A DNA stretch of 64,000 nucleotides from an uncultured bacterium (GTDB lineage: Bacteria; Cyanobacteriota; Vampirovibrionia; Gastranaerophilales; Gastranaerophilaceae). Every line of letters starts with the position of its first letter. Within the stretch, counting starts at the first letter, position 1. Position numbers and translations under genes: made by a program. The DNA lies in contig CASGEL010000002.1 of the NCBI GenBank assembly GCA_949300485.1, positions 1 through 64,000 of the forward strand, written 5' to 3'. Of the stretch, positions 17,413 to 26,486 are shown in pieces. The notes beneath the pieces are model-generated. The model was not told where the DNA came from. It made no database searches and worked only from the letters and a program-made list of their open reading frames with translations.

Positions 17413-17961
17413 ATGGGCGGATATATAGCAAATTTTACAGTATACACAATGGCTATGACAGGGCTAATATGCTTTGCCGTTTTCATATACAAAAAAGTTA
17501 TGGACGGAACCATGAGAAGTAACAATACTAAATTTCTAAGCCTTGAAGAATCAATGAGTTTATCACCGAGAAAAAGTCTCCATGTAGTAAGAGCCGGAAA
17601 CGAAAAATTTCTGATAGCCTCTGATATAGACAGAACTACATTGATTTCCAAACTAGGAAACTCCGCTCCAATATCACAAACAATTATTGATCGTTATGAA
17701 AAACGTGATGAAAATGATCAATATTATCAACAAATTGATCAACTATATAAGCAAACTACAAATCATAAGCCCATACAGCAACCTGTTAGATTAGAACCGA
17801 TAAAAACAGCACCAAAACAGAAAACTCAAATGGACAAGCGGATTACAAATAATATTTCATCAAATCAAAATCCAAAAACAGTTGTATTAGATTTTGATAA
17901 ACCAAACAACCATGGTTTTTCAACAATGAAAGAAATGGCAAAAAAAATAAACGAACTATAA
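17413..17961 (+). CDS. fliO: FliO-like flagellar export assembly protein
   Basis: FliO is the flagellum-specific factor that helps assemble the FliP ring. The 182-residue protein has one N-terminal transmembrane helix (~residues 8-27) and then a small conserved domain (LEESMSLSPRKSLHVVRAG, EKFLIASD) matching the FliO beta domain. A Gln/Lys/Asn-rich tail of ~90 residues is probably disordered. Its position between the C-ring gene and fliP supports the call, although FliO is poorly conserved in general. Confidence 0.78.
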   Translation: MGGYIANFTVYTMAMTGLICFAVFIYKKVMDGTMRSNNTKFLSLEESMSLSPRKSLHVVRAGNEKFLIASDIDRTTLISKLGNSAPISQTIIDRYEKRDENDQYYQQIDQLYKQTTNHKPIQQPVRLEPIKTAPKQKTQMDKRITNNISSNQNPKTVVLDFDKPNNHGFSTMKEMAKKINEL

Positions 17962-17983
17962 AAAACTATAAGGATAAAATAAA

Positions 17984-18622
17984 ATGGATCAATTACAAAA
18001 CCTAAATCCGGTTATACAACTTTTGATAGTAATGTCATTATTCTCATTACTGCCATTTGTATTTTGCTCAATGACAAGTTTTTTGAGATTTGTTGTTGTA
18101 TTTTCAATGTTAAAAACTGCAATGGGTACCCAGCAGGTACCTCCTGCGATTGTAATTATCGGATTATCAATTATTCTAACATTCTTTACAATGGGTTCTA
18201 CATTTCAAAAAATGTATGATATGGGCTCGATTCCTTATCAAAAAAATCACGACATGATTGCAGCAATTCAAGAGGGTTCAAAACCGTTAAAAGAATTTAT
18301 GCTAAAACAAACAAGAGAAAGCGATCTGACATTTTTTGTTGAAATGACCCACAAAACAGCTCCAAAATCACCGGATGATATTTCTATATGGGAAGTTGCT
18401 CCGGCATATATAATAAGCGAATTAAAAACTTCTTTTGAAATAAGTTTCATCATTTTTGTTCCATTTATCATTTTAGACTTGGTTGTAGCAAACGTACTAT
18501 TAGCACTTGGTATGTTTATGCTATCTCCGACAATTATATCAATGCCTTTCAAACTGCTTATATTTATTGCGGTTGACGGCTGGGCATTAATCGTACAAGG
18601 ACTTGTTTCAAGTTACAATTAG
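17984..18622 (+). CDS. fliP: Flagellar export gate protein FliP
   Basis: FliP forms the core of the type III export gate in the inner membrane with FliQ and FliR. The protein has 212 residues with four hydrophobic helices. Hallmarks are SFLRFVVVFSMLKTAMGTQQVPP, the conserved periplasmic-loop region, and the C-terminal DLVVANVLLALGMFMLSPTIISMPFKLLIF. No separate signal peptide is visible, as in some FliP/SctR proteins. It sits in conserved gene order before fliQ. Confidence 0.94.
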   Translation: MDQLQNLNPVIQLLIVMSLFSLLPFVFCSMTSFLRFVVVFSMLKTAMGTQQVPPAIVIIGLSIILTFFTMGSTFQKMYDMGSIPYQKNHDMIAAIQEGSKPLKEFMLKQTRESDLTFFVEMTHKTAPKSPDDISIWEVAPAYIISELKTSFEISFIIFVPFIILDLVVANVLLALGMFMLSPTIISMPFKLLIFIAVDGWALIVQGLVSSYN

Positions 18623-18646
18623 GAATTTAATTATAAGGAAAAAACA

Positions 18647-19135
18647 GTGGAAATATTACTGGAATATTTAGCTAAAGGATTTTTGATAATGCTTGCAATA
18701 TCTATGCCATGTGTACTTGTAGCAGCGGGTATAGGTCTTGTTGTAGGTATTTTGCAAGCCGTAACACAGGTGCAAGAACAAACAATTGCAGCAGCTCCAA
18801 AAATTTTGGGAGTATTTTTAGTAATTATAATCGGTGGGGTAGGATTTATAAGACTACTTACAAATCTTTTCCAAGAGGGGATGGTACTTGCCTTCAATAC
18901 TGTGCCACACCAAGAAAGTTTTGTTCTTGATTCGGATTATCACAAATACACCACACCTTTTGAACATGAAATGAAAGACAAATTTAAAAATGTAGATTCT
19001 CTTGATGAGATTATGAAAAATCCCGGAAAAGTTCCTTATATAGACAATTATAAACGTGAAAAATACACTCCGGCAGCAAAAACACCAATGCCAAAACCCG
19101 ATTTAGTTGAAACAAACAGAATTCTTGGAAGATAG
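18647..19135 (+). CDS. fliQ: Flagellar export gate protein FliQ with C-terminal extension
   Basis: Residues 1-~85 are a standard FliQ/SctS hairpin of two membrane helices (LVVGILQAVTQVQEQTIAAAPK between them). FliQ is normally ~88-90 residues; here the frame continues for a further ~75 hydrophilic residues rich in Lys, Pro, Asp and Glu, giving 162. The extension has no Cys or recognisable domain and should face one aqueous side of the export gate. The start is GTG, preceded by AAGGAAA. The stop is three bases before the fliR ATG. Confidence 0.92.
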   Translation: MEILLEYLAKGFLIMLAISMPCVLVAAGIGLVVGILQAVTQVQEQTIAAAPKILGVFLVIIIGGVGFIRLLTNLFQEGMVLAFNTVPHQESFVLDSDYHKYTTPFEHEMKDKFKNVDSLDEIMKNPGKVPYIDNYKREKYTPAAKTPMPKPDLVETNRILGR

Positions 19136-19138
19136 TAA

Positions 19139-19921
19139 ATGGAAAATATTGCAACAGAACTAATGAAAATGTTTCCGATGATAAACACCTACCTTATGGC
19201 AGGAGCATTGGTTTTTGCAAGAATTATTGGATTTTTCAGATTTGCTCCGATATTTAACAGAAAAGATTTTCCTGCACTGGTTAAAGTTCCTATGGCATTA
19301 CTTGTAACCATATTTATGGTTCCGTTTTTATCACCTGAAAAAACACTTACGCAATGTGATTCATTTGCTCTGTCAATTTTACTAAACGTAGTAGTAGGTG
19401 CAATGATAGGATATATGGCCCAACTTATAACAATTGCAGTTGATTGCGGAGCAGAAATGATTAATATGCAGATGGGATTATCATCAGCTACAACTTTAGA
19501 CCCGACAACTCAAGCACAAGTTTCCATTCTTACAAAAATGTTTTCCCTGATGGGAATTCTTATATTTATAAATCTTGGCGGAGTATATTGGTTATTCAAA
19601 GCTCTTATGAGAAGTTTTGAAATCTTTCCTATGTATGCTGCGCATCTTCCATTAGGACAACTGATCAAAATGGATTTACTTATAAAAATGAGTTCAAATA
19701 CACTATATATGGGATTACAAATAGCATCTCCTGTTCTTTTAGCAACGTTAGCGCAGGACATTATACTCGGTGTTATCTCAAGAACTGCGCCCCAGGTAAA
19801 CGTATTCCAATTAAGTTTCTTGTTTAAACCTGTTTTAGGTGCGGCAATTTTAGTATGGATTCTGCCGATGCTTATGAATATCATAGAAGATTATTTCTTA
19901 AGTTTTGCAAATATTATATAA
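19139..19921 (+). CDS. fliR: Flagellar export gate protein FliR
   Basis: FliR completes the FliPQR export gate. The 260-residue protein has six or more hydrophobic helices. Typical segments are ARIIGFFRFAPIF near the N-terminus, VDCGAEMINMQMGLSSATTLDP mid-protein (partial match to the FliR core), and ISRTAPQVNVFQLSFLFKP near the end. It directly follows fliQ. A weak hairpin with no clear T run follows the stop. No flhB or flhA is found in this window. Confidence 0.93.
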   Translation: MENIATELMKMFPMINTYLMAGALVFARIIGFFRFAPIFNRKDFPALVKVPMALLVTIFMVPFLSPEKTLTQCDSFALSILLNVVVGAMIGYMAQLITIAVDCGAEMINMQMGLSSATTLDPTTQAQVSILTKMFSLMGILIFINLGGVYWLFKALMRSFEIFPMYAAHLPLGQLIKMDLLIKMSSNTLYMGLQIASPVLLATLAQDIILGVISRTAPQVNVFQLSFLFKPVLGAAILVWILPMLMNIIEDYFLSFANII

Positions 19922-20113
19922 GGGAGAAGAGACGGCAAAAGCCGCCTCATTCATACTTCCCAGCTAAATAATATTTTTCGGAATGGATTTATCTTAATAA
20001 ATTATCCAGCTTTTATATATATTATATACGTTTATGTATATGAGTCAAGTTATTAGTAACAAAATATATTGTTTTCGTTTACTTTATATGTGAAAATATA
20101 TAAAATTTCTAAT

Positions 20114-20344
20114 ATGGACAATTTATCTGAAGATGAACTTCTTGAAAAAATGAGAAATGAAATAAAAGGCTACATCAGGATGCGAGGCTTCACATATGAA
20201 AGTTTAGCAAGACTGATGAGTGAAAAATACGGTTCATCTGTTACCCCGCAGAGTATTAATAACAAACTTTCAAGAGGTTCAATAAAATATATTGACGTAA
20301 TTAAAATTGCATTAGCACTCGGCTACAAAATCACTTGGACTTAA
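20114..20344 (+). CDS. Small helix-turn-helix protein
   Basis: From the ATG at 20114 the product has 76 residues. It resembles the small DUF6471-type HTH domain: RGFTYESLARLMSEK, VTPQSINNKLSRG and a last helix IALALGY. It probably binds DNA as a dimer, but no target can be named. An in-frame ATG 45 bases upstream precedes the likely -10 sequences (TATAAA or TAAAAT, 7-9 bases before 20114), so I favour the shorter form. It is convergent with the decarboxylase gene, only two bases apart. Confidence 0.75.
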   Translation: MDNLSEDELLEKMRNEIKGYIRMRGFTYESLARLMSEKYGSSVTPQSINNKLSRGSIKYIDVIKIALALGYKITWT

Positions 20345-20346
20345 TG

Positions 20347-21771
20347 TTATTTTAAAACTTCAATAACCTCATAATCTGTCAAGTAAGGCAAATGATCTTC
20401 AGTGATAAGTTCACCCGGAAGTAAAATAGAAATTCCAGGCGGACATTCAGCTACGACTTCGCCTGACAATCTTCCGACAGCATCTTTTGTCGGAACAACT
20501 TCTTTTTCAGAAAAATAAGCATCCCTTAAACTCTTTTTAATAATAGGAGTAAGCATTGGCATATGTTTTTTATTTTCTAAATAATAAATATCTTTATAAT
20601 TATGCGTATCAATTTTCTTTAAACAGTCAACAAGATATTCAAAATCAGAACGCTTATTACCTATATTACAAAGAATTAAAATTCCGACATCAGAAGCACT
20701 TTCAACTTCAATACCAAAATCTATTTCCAAAATTGATTCTAATCTCTTACCTGAAAGTCCGTCTGCTTTAATAAACACTTTTGTTACATCTGTTTTATAG
20801 CCAAAATCAGCTTTCAATTGATGAATATGCTCCATTTTATCAATTTCGGAACGGAGATATTTTGCATTAGCAATAGCTCTAGCTAATTGTTTTTGTCCTC
20901 TTTGACTTTGCAAATTTGCACGAGCAGCATCCAAACTTGCCAAAAGCATTAATGATGGGCTTGTCGTATGCAAAAGCATCAATGCTCTTTCAACATCATC
21001 AGCATTTATCAACGAATCTTCCGCAATATGAAGCATTGAAGACTGGCTCATACTTCCGCCTGTTTTATGAAGAGAATGAACAACAATATCCGCACCTAAT
21101 TTTAAAGAAGTTGTCGGAAGTTTTTCATTAAAATTCCATAAACAACCATGAGCCTCATCTACAATTAAAGGAACATTATGTTTTTTACAAATTTTTGCAA
21201 TAGATGCAATATCTGAAACTACACCCTCATAAGTCGGATTAGTAATCCAAACTGCCGAAACATCATCATTATTTTCCAATAATTCTTCGACATCATAAGC
21301 ATCAACATTTCCCCACAAACCCCATTCTGTTAATTTTTCAGGGATAATCCATAAAGGCTCGGCACCGGAAATAATCAAACCTGTTAATATTGACCTGTGA
21401 CAATTTCTATTTACAATAACTTTTTGTCCCTTTTTAGTTAAACCCATAGCAATAGCAAGATTACCTATAGTAGAACCGTTTATAAGGAAAAAAGTTCTTC
21501 TAGCACCAAAAGCTTTTGCTGCTAACTCTTCAGCCTCTTTTATCGGACCTGTTGCAGGAGTTAAAGTACCCAAATTGTCAAACTCATCTGTTGTATCAAC
21601 TAACAGAGCTTTTTTCCCAACCAAATTTCTAAATTCAGGCAAAGTTCCTAAACCCTTTGTATGACCAGGAATATGAAACTGATAAGTTGGATTGTCATAT
21701 GCCGTTTTGAGGGCTTCTACAATCGGGGCGTAAATTTTAGTCTGTTTTTCATTTTTAATTTTATTCGGCAT
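20347..21771 (-). CDS. Orn/Lys/Arg decarboxylase, cyanobacterial-type short form
   Basis: This PLP-dependent fold-type I decarboxylase of 474 residues has the family N-terminal segment FHIPGHTKGLG, GSTIGNLAIAM, the DEAHGCLWNF cofactor Asp, and the Schiff-base Lys in SLHKTGGSMSQSSML. It probably decarboxylates arginine, lysine or ornithine for polyamine synthesis; the substrate cannot be fixed by eye. The length matches the short biosynthetic forms of Cyanobacteria and Firmicutes rather than the ~700-residue acid-inducible enzymes. TATATT ends exactly six bases before the ATG and there is no ribosome binding site. Confidence 0.93.
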   Translation of the reverse strand: MPNKIKNEKQTKIYAPIVEALKTAYDNPTYQFHIPGHTKGLGTLPEFRNLVGKKALLVDTTDEFDNLGTLTPATGPIKEAEELAAKAFGARRTFFLINGSTIGNLAIAMGLTKKGQKVIVNRNCHRSILTGLIISGAEPLWIIPEKLTEWGLWGNVDAYDVEELLENNDDVSAVWITNPTYEGVVSDIASIAKICKKHNVPLIVDEAHGCLWNFNEKLPTTSLKLGADIVVHSLHKTGGSMSQSSMLHIAEDSLINADDVERALMLLHTTSPSLMLLASLDAARANLQSQRGQKQLARAIANAKYLRSEIDKMEHIHQLKADFGYKTDVTKVFIKADGLSGKRLESILEIDFGIEVESASDVGILILCNIGNKRSDFEYLVDCLKKIDTHNYKDIYYLENKKHMPMLTPIIKKSLRDAYFSEKEVVPTKDAVGRLSGEVVAECPPGISILLPGELITEDHLPYLTDYEVIEVLK

Positions 21772-21777
21772 AATAAA

Positions 21778-21783
21778 AATATA
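21778..21783 (-). promoter_or_regulatory. Decarboxylase gene -10 box, leaderless type
   Basis: Minus-strand TATATT ends six bases before the ATG at 21771, with no Shine-Dalgarno between. Plus-strand TATAAT (extended, TGA before it) at 21818-21823 serves the divergent porin-like gene. Confidence 0.45.
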
Positions 21784-21833
21784 CTACAAAAAACTTTAAA
21801 ATCTACATGTATTATGATATAATCTTTACACAT

Positions 21834-23204
21834 ATGAAAAAAATCCTAAAATTTTTACTTGTTTCAGTATTAATATTTATCCCATCATTAGATGCAAAAG
21901 CTGCAGAAGATATAGCTGAAGAACTTTTGGAAACTAAATTTGCGGATGAAGTTGTATTGAATACAGATCCTCAGAAAAATAATATTTTTGAAACTAATAC
22001 CCTGACAAATAAAATTGCATTAGAAACTGAACAAACAGAGCATCAAAAAAAATCACAAGGAAAACTAAAAGAACTATTCGGCTTTGATCTTAATGATGAT
22101 GACGATGATAACAAGGATTCAATCCTTGATAACAACGAACTTGACTTTGAAGTATTTCGCAGATTTGACAAAGACAATGACAATACCATAGATGAAGATA
22201 CTCTACTCGGTAAAATCTATCATTCAAAAATTGTCAGAACAGATATCCAGTCCTTTTTATTAAAAGATGAACTATCTCATGAATTTGAACATGGTCCATT
22301 ACATAAAACACAAATATATGCTGGCTATAGAGGCGGAATAAATGCACTATTTAATCCTTCTTACTCAACTGAATATGATAATGCCACAACGGAAATCGGG
22401 GTATATGGTTCTTTCAGAAATCCTGATTACAAATTTAAAATAAATTTCAATCCTGTACCGTCATCGGGCAGGAATTATCTGGATTCAATATGGGGAGATG
22501 CATATATTATGAATAGCAGTATTCCCAACCATCAAATTGTTGCAGGTTACTCTAGAGTCCAAACAGGTATAGAAGGAGGGTCTTCATCTTTCGTGCTTCC
22601 TTTTGTTGCAAGATCTCAAATTGCAAGAAATTTCGGCAATTCCAGATCCTTAGGTATAAAAGTTATGGGGAACTATAAATACGCAGACTACACACTACAA
22701 GCAGGGTCATCCGGCAGGTCACTGATTTCCGGTTTTCCTGGAGCTGAATTTACAGGCTGGTTAAATTTAAAACCTTTCGGATCACTTGATCATAAATTAG
22801 GGAAATTAACCATAGGCGGTGGGTTTAACGGCGGACACAATCAAATAAATTATAGTGTAGGAAGCTTATATGTAGGATACAGACATAAAAAACTCTGGAC
22901 TAACTTTGAAGCTTCAATAGCAGACGGATACAACGGATCCCAAGGAGTAAGCGAAAATAAAGCATGTGGTTTTGCTTACACCGCAGGATGGAAATTTACA
23001 CCACATCTTCAGCTAATAGGAAGAATTGATCAGTTTGACCCAAATAGAGATATCTCAGGAGACTTAAGCCGGGAATATACAATAGGGATCAATTGGTTTA
23101 TAAAAGGACAGGCACTAAAAATGGTTCTCAACTATGTATTTTGCGATAATCAAAACAGAGAAGACAGCCACAGACTTATTTTAGCTACACAAATATTATT
23201 ATAA
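21834..23204 (+). CDS. Outer-membrane beta-barrel (porin-like) with acidic EF-hand-like region
   Basis: The 456-residue protein starts at the ATG at 21834 with a Sec signal peptide (KKILKFLLVSVLIFIPSLDA, cleavage near AKA-AE). Residues ~75-130 are very acidic, including DNDNTIDED and LNDDDDDNKD. These are spaced like EF-hand or dockerin calcium loops (D-x-D-x-D-x-I-x-x-x-E/D). The remainder alternates amphipathic strands (for example LYVGYRHKKLWTNFEASIADG) and ends in a strand with a terminal Leu, as expected of a barrel. It may be a substrate-selective porin, but the family is not certain. The 27 bases upstream contain TATAAT, so the earlier in-frame ATG is unlikely. Confidence 0.78.
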   Translation: MKKILKFLLVSVLIFIPSLDAKAAEDIAEELLETKFADEVVLNTDPQKNNIFETNTLTNKIALETEQTEHQKKSQGKLKELFGFDLNDDDDDNKDSILDNNELDFEVFRRFDKDNDNTIDEDTLLGKIYHSKIVRTDIQSFLLKDELSHEFEHGPLHKTQIYAGYRGGINALFNPSYSTEYDNATTEIGVYGSFRNPDYKFKINFNPVPSSGRNYLDSIWGDAYIMNSSIPNHQIVAGYSRVQTGIEGGSSSFVLPFVARSQIARNFGNSRSLGIKVMGNYKYADYTLQAGSSGRSLISGFPGAEFTGWLNLKPFGSLDHKLGKLTIGGGFNGGHNQINYSVGSLYVGYRHKKLWTNFEASIADGYNGSQGVSENKACGFAYTAGWKFTPHLQLIGRIDQFDPNRDISGDLSREYTIGINWFIKGQALKMVLNYVFCDNQNREDSHRLILATQILL

Positions 23205-23281
23205 GTGTATAGGCTGGACTTTATACTAAGAATACGATATAATAACTATATAGATGGAAATTATTGAGGATTGGTTTTACG

Positions 23282-24148
23282 GTGAAATATTGTTATAACA
23301 AATTTGGTTTTACTTTAGCTGAAGTTCTTGTAACGCTTGGAATTATTGGAACAATAAGCGCAATTACAATTCCTACAATTGCATACAACTATAGGGCAAA
23401 AGTACTGGAAGAACAGTATAGAACAACATATAGTGACATAAGAGAAATAGGCTCCCGCCTGAATTATGATAAGGGCGACGTAGGTACCTATGCTAATAAA
23501 ACAGACTTTGCTCAATGGCAAAAAGAATTTATGCTAATGATTAACGGCGGTAATAACTTGCTTGAAACTCCTGAACCGGGAAATATTAAACAAACGCTAA
23601 AAGATTTCTATAAAACCGGTGGAGCCAGCCCTGGACCATATTATTTCAACATGGGTACAAATGGTAGAGAAGAAGCAGGGGGAGCCGGCGGTACAGACTA
23701 CTTATGTGATAATGGAAGTATTTGGACCGATTCTCGTGGCAGACTGTGGACATTTAATGATGAAAATAGAATAATATGTGTAGATATAAATGGAATTGCG
23801 AATCCTAACACTTATAATATTGATATCTTTTCTTTTACACCAATGGATGCAGAAATGGTTGCGACCTGGGTATATAATGACAGAGAAAATCCAAATGATT
23901 ATTCTGGAGCAATTATCCCTTGTGATATTGAACAGCAGCATAGGCATGACCTTGGAAACACCAAACCCGAAAAAGCTGATGATGGGAAATATACCAAAGG
24001 ATCCGGTTCAGCTTTAGATTATTGTCCATTCTTTGAACCAATTGAAAATATTGCACCAACAAATAGCTATAAGCCAGGTAAATCAGCAAGAAATAAAAAT
24101 GTTACCGCAGAAGACAATTATTGGAAAGCTTATATTGATTATAAATAA
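23282..24148 (+). CDS. Type IV pilin-like protein with N-methylation motif
   Basis: The N-terminus has the prepilin peptidase motif (FGFTLAEVLVTLGIIGTISA): cleavage after Gly, N-methyl-Phe at +1, Glu at +5 and a hydrophobic helix. The C-terminal ~230 residues form a globular domain with several Cys and Gly-rich loops (YFNMGTNG, GGAGGTDYLCDNGS). I start at GTG 23282, with TGAGGA upstream; a TTG at 23264 is also possible. It may be a minor pilin or type II pseudopilin for surface attachment or uptake. No pilus assembly genes adjoin it, although a PilB-like protein is encoded at 45969-47351. A perfect 20-bp terminator follows. Confidence 0.85.
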   Translation: MKYCYNKFGFTLAEVLVTLGIIGTISAITIPTIAYNYRAKVLEEQYRTTYSDIREIGSRLNYDKGDVGTYANKTDFAQWQKEFMLMINGGNNLLETPEPGNIKQTLKDFYKTGGASPGPYYFNMGTNGREEAGGAGGTDYLCDNGSIWTDSRGRLWTFNDENRIICVDINGIANPNTYNIDIFSFTPMDAEMVATWVYNDRENPNDYSGAIIPCDIEQQHRHDLGNTKPEKADDGKYTKGSGSALDYCPFFEPIENIAPTNSYKPGKSARNKNVTAEDNYWKAYIDYK

Positions 24149-24160
24149 ACAATACAACAA

Positions 24161-24207
24161 GAATACTAAAAAGGTTGAACTATATTTGTTCAACCTTTTT
24201 AGTATTC
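24161..24207. terminator. Perfect 20-bp bidirectional terminator
   Basis: Bases 24161-24180 and 24188-24207 are exact reverse complements (20 bp) around a seven-base loop. The stem core GGTTGAAC/GTTCAACC is flanked by A and T runs on both sides. It ends the pilin-like gene and, on the other strand, the dehydrogenase gene. Confidence 0.92.
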
Positions 24208-24237
24208 ACGATTAAATCAATTTGCCTATCGCAAGAT

Positions 24238-25209
24238 TTAAAACTTCAAAAGAACTTTCAAAGTATCCTTTTGCTTATTTTTTTCAAAACCTTCAATAGC
24301 ATCGTCAATTGAATATGTTGCAGAAATTAATGGAGAAAAATCTATTCTTCCGGATTTTAAAAGTCTTAACGCTGCAGGGAATTGACCGCATCTGGAACCT
24401 AAAACAGTTATTTCATCAATGACAATAGGTGCAAGATTAAATTCTTTTGATGCGGCTACAGTACTTTTCAAAACTAAAGTTCCACGAGGTTTAGTCAAAG
24501 CTAATGCTGTTTCAAACCCTGAAATAGACCCCGTTGCTTCAACTACCAAATCGTACTTTTTCTCTATAACAAAATCATTTAACAAAGAAGTTTCAACCCC
24601 TTGGGATTTTGCTATATCAAGTTTATTTTGATGCTTCCCGACAAGAATCACATCAATATTTTGAGCATTCAACGCTAAAGCAGTAATCAGCCCAAGTTTT
24701 CCATCCCCCAAAACAACAACTTTTTCAAACGGTTTTATATGATGCTGTTCAGTTATCTCCAAAGCCGCAGCCAATGGTTCTACAAACACAGCCTGAGTAT
24801 CAGTGACATCTTCAGGAACCTCAAACAAAACCTCAACAGGCATTGTAAAATACTGAGCAAAAACTCCATCCTTATGAAAAATTCCTAAAGTATGACGATC
24901 AGGACAGTGACGATACATTTTTTCAGCACACCAAGGACAATCAGGCTTTTTACAACCGTAGCTTATCTCCGGAACAACTCTTTTCCCAACTAGAGATTTA
25001 TCATCCCCGTTAACCTCTTCAACAATTCCGACAGCTTCATGCCCTAATATTCCTACATAACCCATATAACCCTTTGTTATTTCATAATCGGTATTACAAA
25101 TCCCGGCCAGAGTAACTCTTACTAAGGCCTCACCTTTTTTAGGAACTGGTTTTTCATAATCATTTACTAATTTTAACTCATTATCTTTTGTAAAAACAAC
25201 AGCTTTCAT
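24238..25209 (-). CDS. Zinc-dependent medium-chain alcohol/polyol dehydrogenase
   Basis: The 323-residue MDR-superfamily oxidoreductase has the catalytic zinc Cys38 in GICNTDYE, the GHEAVG motif (His57-Glu58), and a full structural zinc site (Cys86, 91, 94, 102 in CKKPDCPWCAEKMYRHC). The NAD(P)-binding segment is VVLGDGKLGLITAL. Relatives oxidise threonine, sorbitol or simple alcohols; the substrate cannot be read. The stop of the upstream solute-binding protein gene lies nine bases before its ATG, with GGAGAAAG as ribosome binding site, so the two form an operon. Confidence 0.9.
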   Translation of the reverse strand: MKAVVFTKDNELKLVNDYEKPVPKKGEALVRVTLAGICNTDYEITKGYMGYVGILGHEAVGIVEEVNGDDKSLVGKRVVPEISYGCKKPDCPWCAEKMYRHCPDRHTLGIFHKDGVFAQYFTMPVEVLFEVPEDVTDTQAVFVEPLAAALEITEQHHIKPFEKVVVLGDGKLGLITALALNAQNIDVILVGKHQNKLDIAKSQGVETSLLNDFVIEKKYDLVVEATGSISGFETALALTKPRGTLVLKSTVAASKEFNLAPIVIDEITVLGSRCGQFPAALRLLKSGRIDFSPLISATYSIDDAIEGFEKNKQKDTLKVLLKF

Positions 25210-25218
25210 ACTTTCTCC

Positions 25219-26445
25219 TTATTCTTCTATTGATTTCCAATTCTGTGCAGCTTTATCCAGGACTGTTTTTGTTGAAGCTTTATCAAGTAAAATTTCCTGA
25301 GTAGAAGCATTTATTATATTATTTATATCTTTTTGTCCTTTTTGAGTTCTATATACAGGTTTAATTTTATTTAATTGTTTTGCACTTATCACACGAGCCT
25401 TTGCTGTCAAATCATCTCTGTTGTATTTTGTATAAAAATCATTTTGAAGAGCATGTTCATTAACAGCAAGAATATTCGTTAACTTTGCCAATTCCAATTG
25501 ATTTGATTCATTTGTCAAAAATAACGCAAATTTCAAAGCCTCATCTTTATGAGAAGATTTCAAAGGAATTACAAAATTCATCATAGAAAAATCATTCTGA
25601 CCAAGTTCGCCTGTAATTTGCGGAGCAACATCAGTTTTTTCATAAGTTGCAGGAGCATTCTCTTTAATCATATTTAAAAAATTAGCACCTGCTGTAATAA
25701 GCATTATATTCCCTGCCATATATTTTTCCAAAGATTCCTGTAAAGTCATAGTAACTGTTTCCTTTGGAATTAAATCATTTGAATATAAATATTTAAATAA
25801 ATCAAAGACTTCAACAGATTTTTCAGAATCTATTAATGATGAAGATGCTACTCCATATTTATTTAAAATTTTTAACATTGTATCGTTTTCCGTAATATTT
25901 GGAAGCATTATATATGCACCGGTTCTGACTTTAACTATAGGTGCAAATTGTGCAACCTGAGAATAATTTAACGGCACCTGAATTGCAGATTTTTCTAAAA
26001 GCGATTTATTATAAATTGTAATTGCACTTGTTGCATACCAAGGAATTGAATATATTTTCCCGTTATATGTCAATGCATTCAAAATTTCCTTATTAAATTG
26101 TGTCATATTTTCTTGCGGAATTTCATATAGTGCACCCTTGTGGGCTAAAGTCGCAGAAAAGTCAGGGTTTAAATTTACCAAATCAGGAGGATTATCGCTT
26201 AGAACGGCGGCAAGCGTACGTTTTTCACCCTCAGAAAACGGAACATCAATCCATTTAATTTTTATTTCGGGATTTTCTTTTTCAAAATCCGAAATGACAT
26301 TTTGAATATACGGAGCAAAATCACTCATCTGCAATGTCCAAAATACAACTTCATTTTTATTTTCTTTCTTGCCGCCGAAAATAAAAAATACCGCGGAAAC
26401 TAAGAGTATAGTTACAACTATTATCAGCCAAAATTTTTTACTCAA
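25219..26445 (-). CDS. Extracellular solute-binding protein (family 1, sugar type)
   Basis: The 408-residue protein has an N-terminal hydrophobic segment (FWLIIVVTILLVSAVFFIFGG) that serves as signal or anchor; no lipobox Cys is present. The rest fits the MalE/UgpB-like bilobed fold (VVFWTLQMSDF, VISDFEKENPEIKIKWIDV, PPDLVNLNPDFSATLAHKGAL). Such proteins deliver sugars or glycerol phosphates to an ABC permease, but no permease or ATPase gene adjoins. The start is TTG with GGGAG upstream; the nearby ATG is out of frame. It is followed by the dehydrogenase gene and divergent from rarA. Confidence 0.87.
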   Translation of the reverse strand: MSKKFWLIIVVTILLVSAVFFIFGGKKENKNEVVFWTLQMSDFAPYIQNVISDFEKENPEIKIKWIDVPFSEGEKRTLAAVLSDNPPDLVNLNPDFSATLAHKGALYEIPQENMTQFNKEILNALTYNGKIYSIPWYATSAITIYNKSLLEKSAIQVPLNYSQVAQFAPIVKVRTGAYIMLPNITENDTMLKILNKYGVASSSLIDSEKSVEVFDLFKYLYSNDLIPKETVTMTLQESLEKYMAGNIMLITAGANFLNMIKENAPATYEKTDVAPQITGELGQNDFSMMNFVIPLKSSHKDEALKFALFLTNESNQLELAKLTNILAVNEHALQNDFYTKYNRDDLTAKARVISAKQLNKIKPVYRTQKGQKDINNIINASTQEILLDKASTKTVLDKAAQNWKSIEE

Positions 26446-26471
26446 AACATTGCTCCCTATAACCAGTATGC

Positions 26472-26477
26472 TATAAT
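26472..26477 (+). promoter_or_regulatory. rarA extended -10 box, near-leaderless
   Basis: TGC-TATAAT ends nine bases before the rarA ATG and leaves room for only about three untranslated bases. There is no Shine-Dalgarno. Confidence 0.45.
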
Positions 26478-26486
26478 AATTATACT

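Noticed and set aside
16172-19921. Injectisome (non-flagellar type III secretion) interpretation of the fliOPQR cluster
   Set aside because: The FliO-like gene is flagellum-specific and no secretin, needle or translocon gene is present; the SctQ-like C-ring architecture alone does not support an injectisome.
19925-19950. Hairpin after fliR as a terminator
   Set aside because: The stem has a mismatch and there is no T run, so it is too weak to call.
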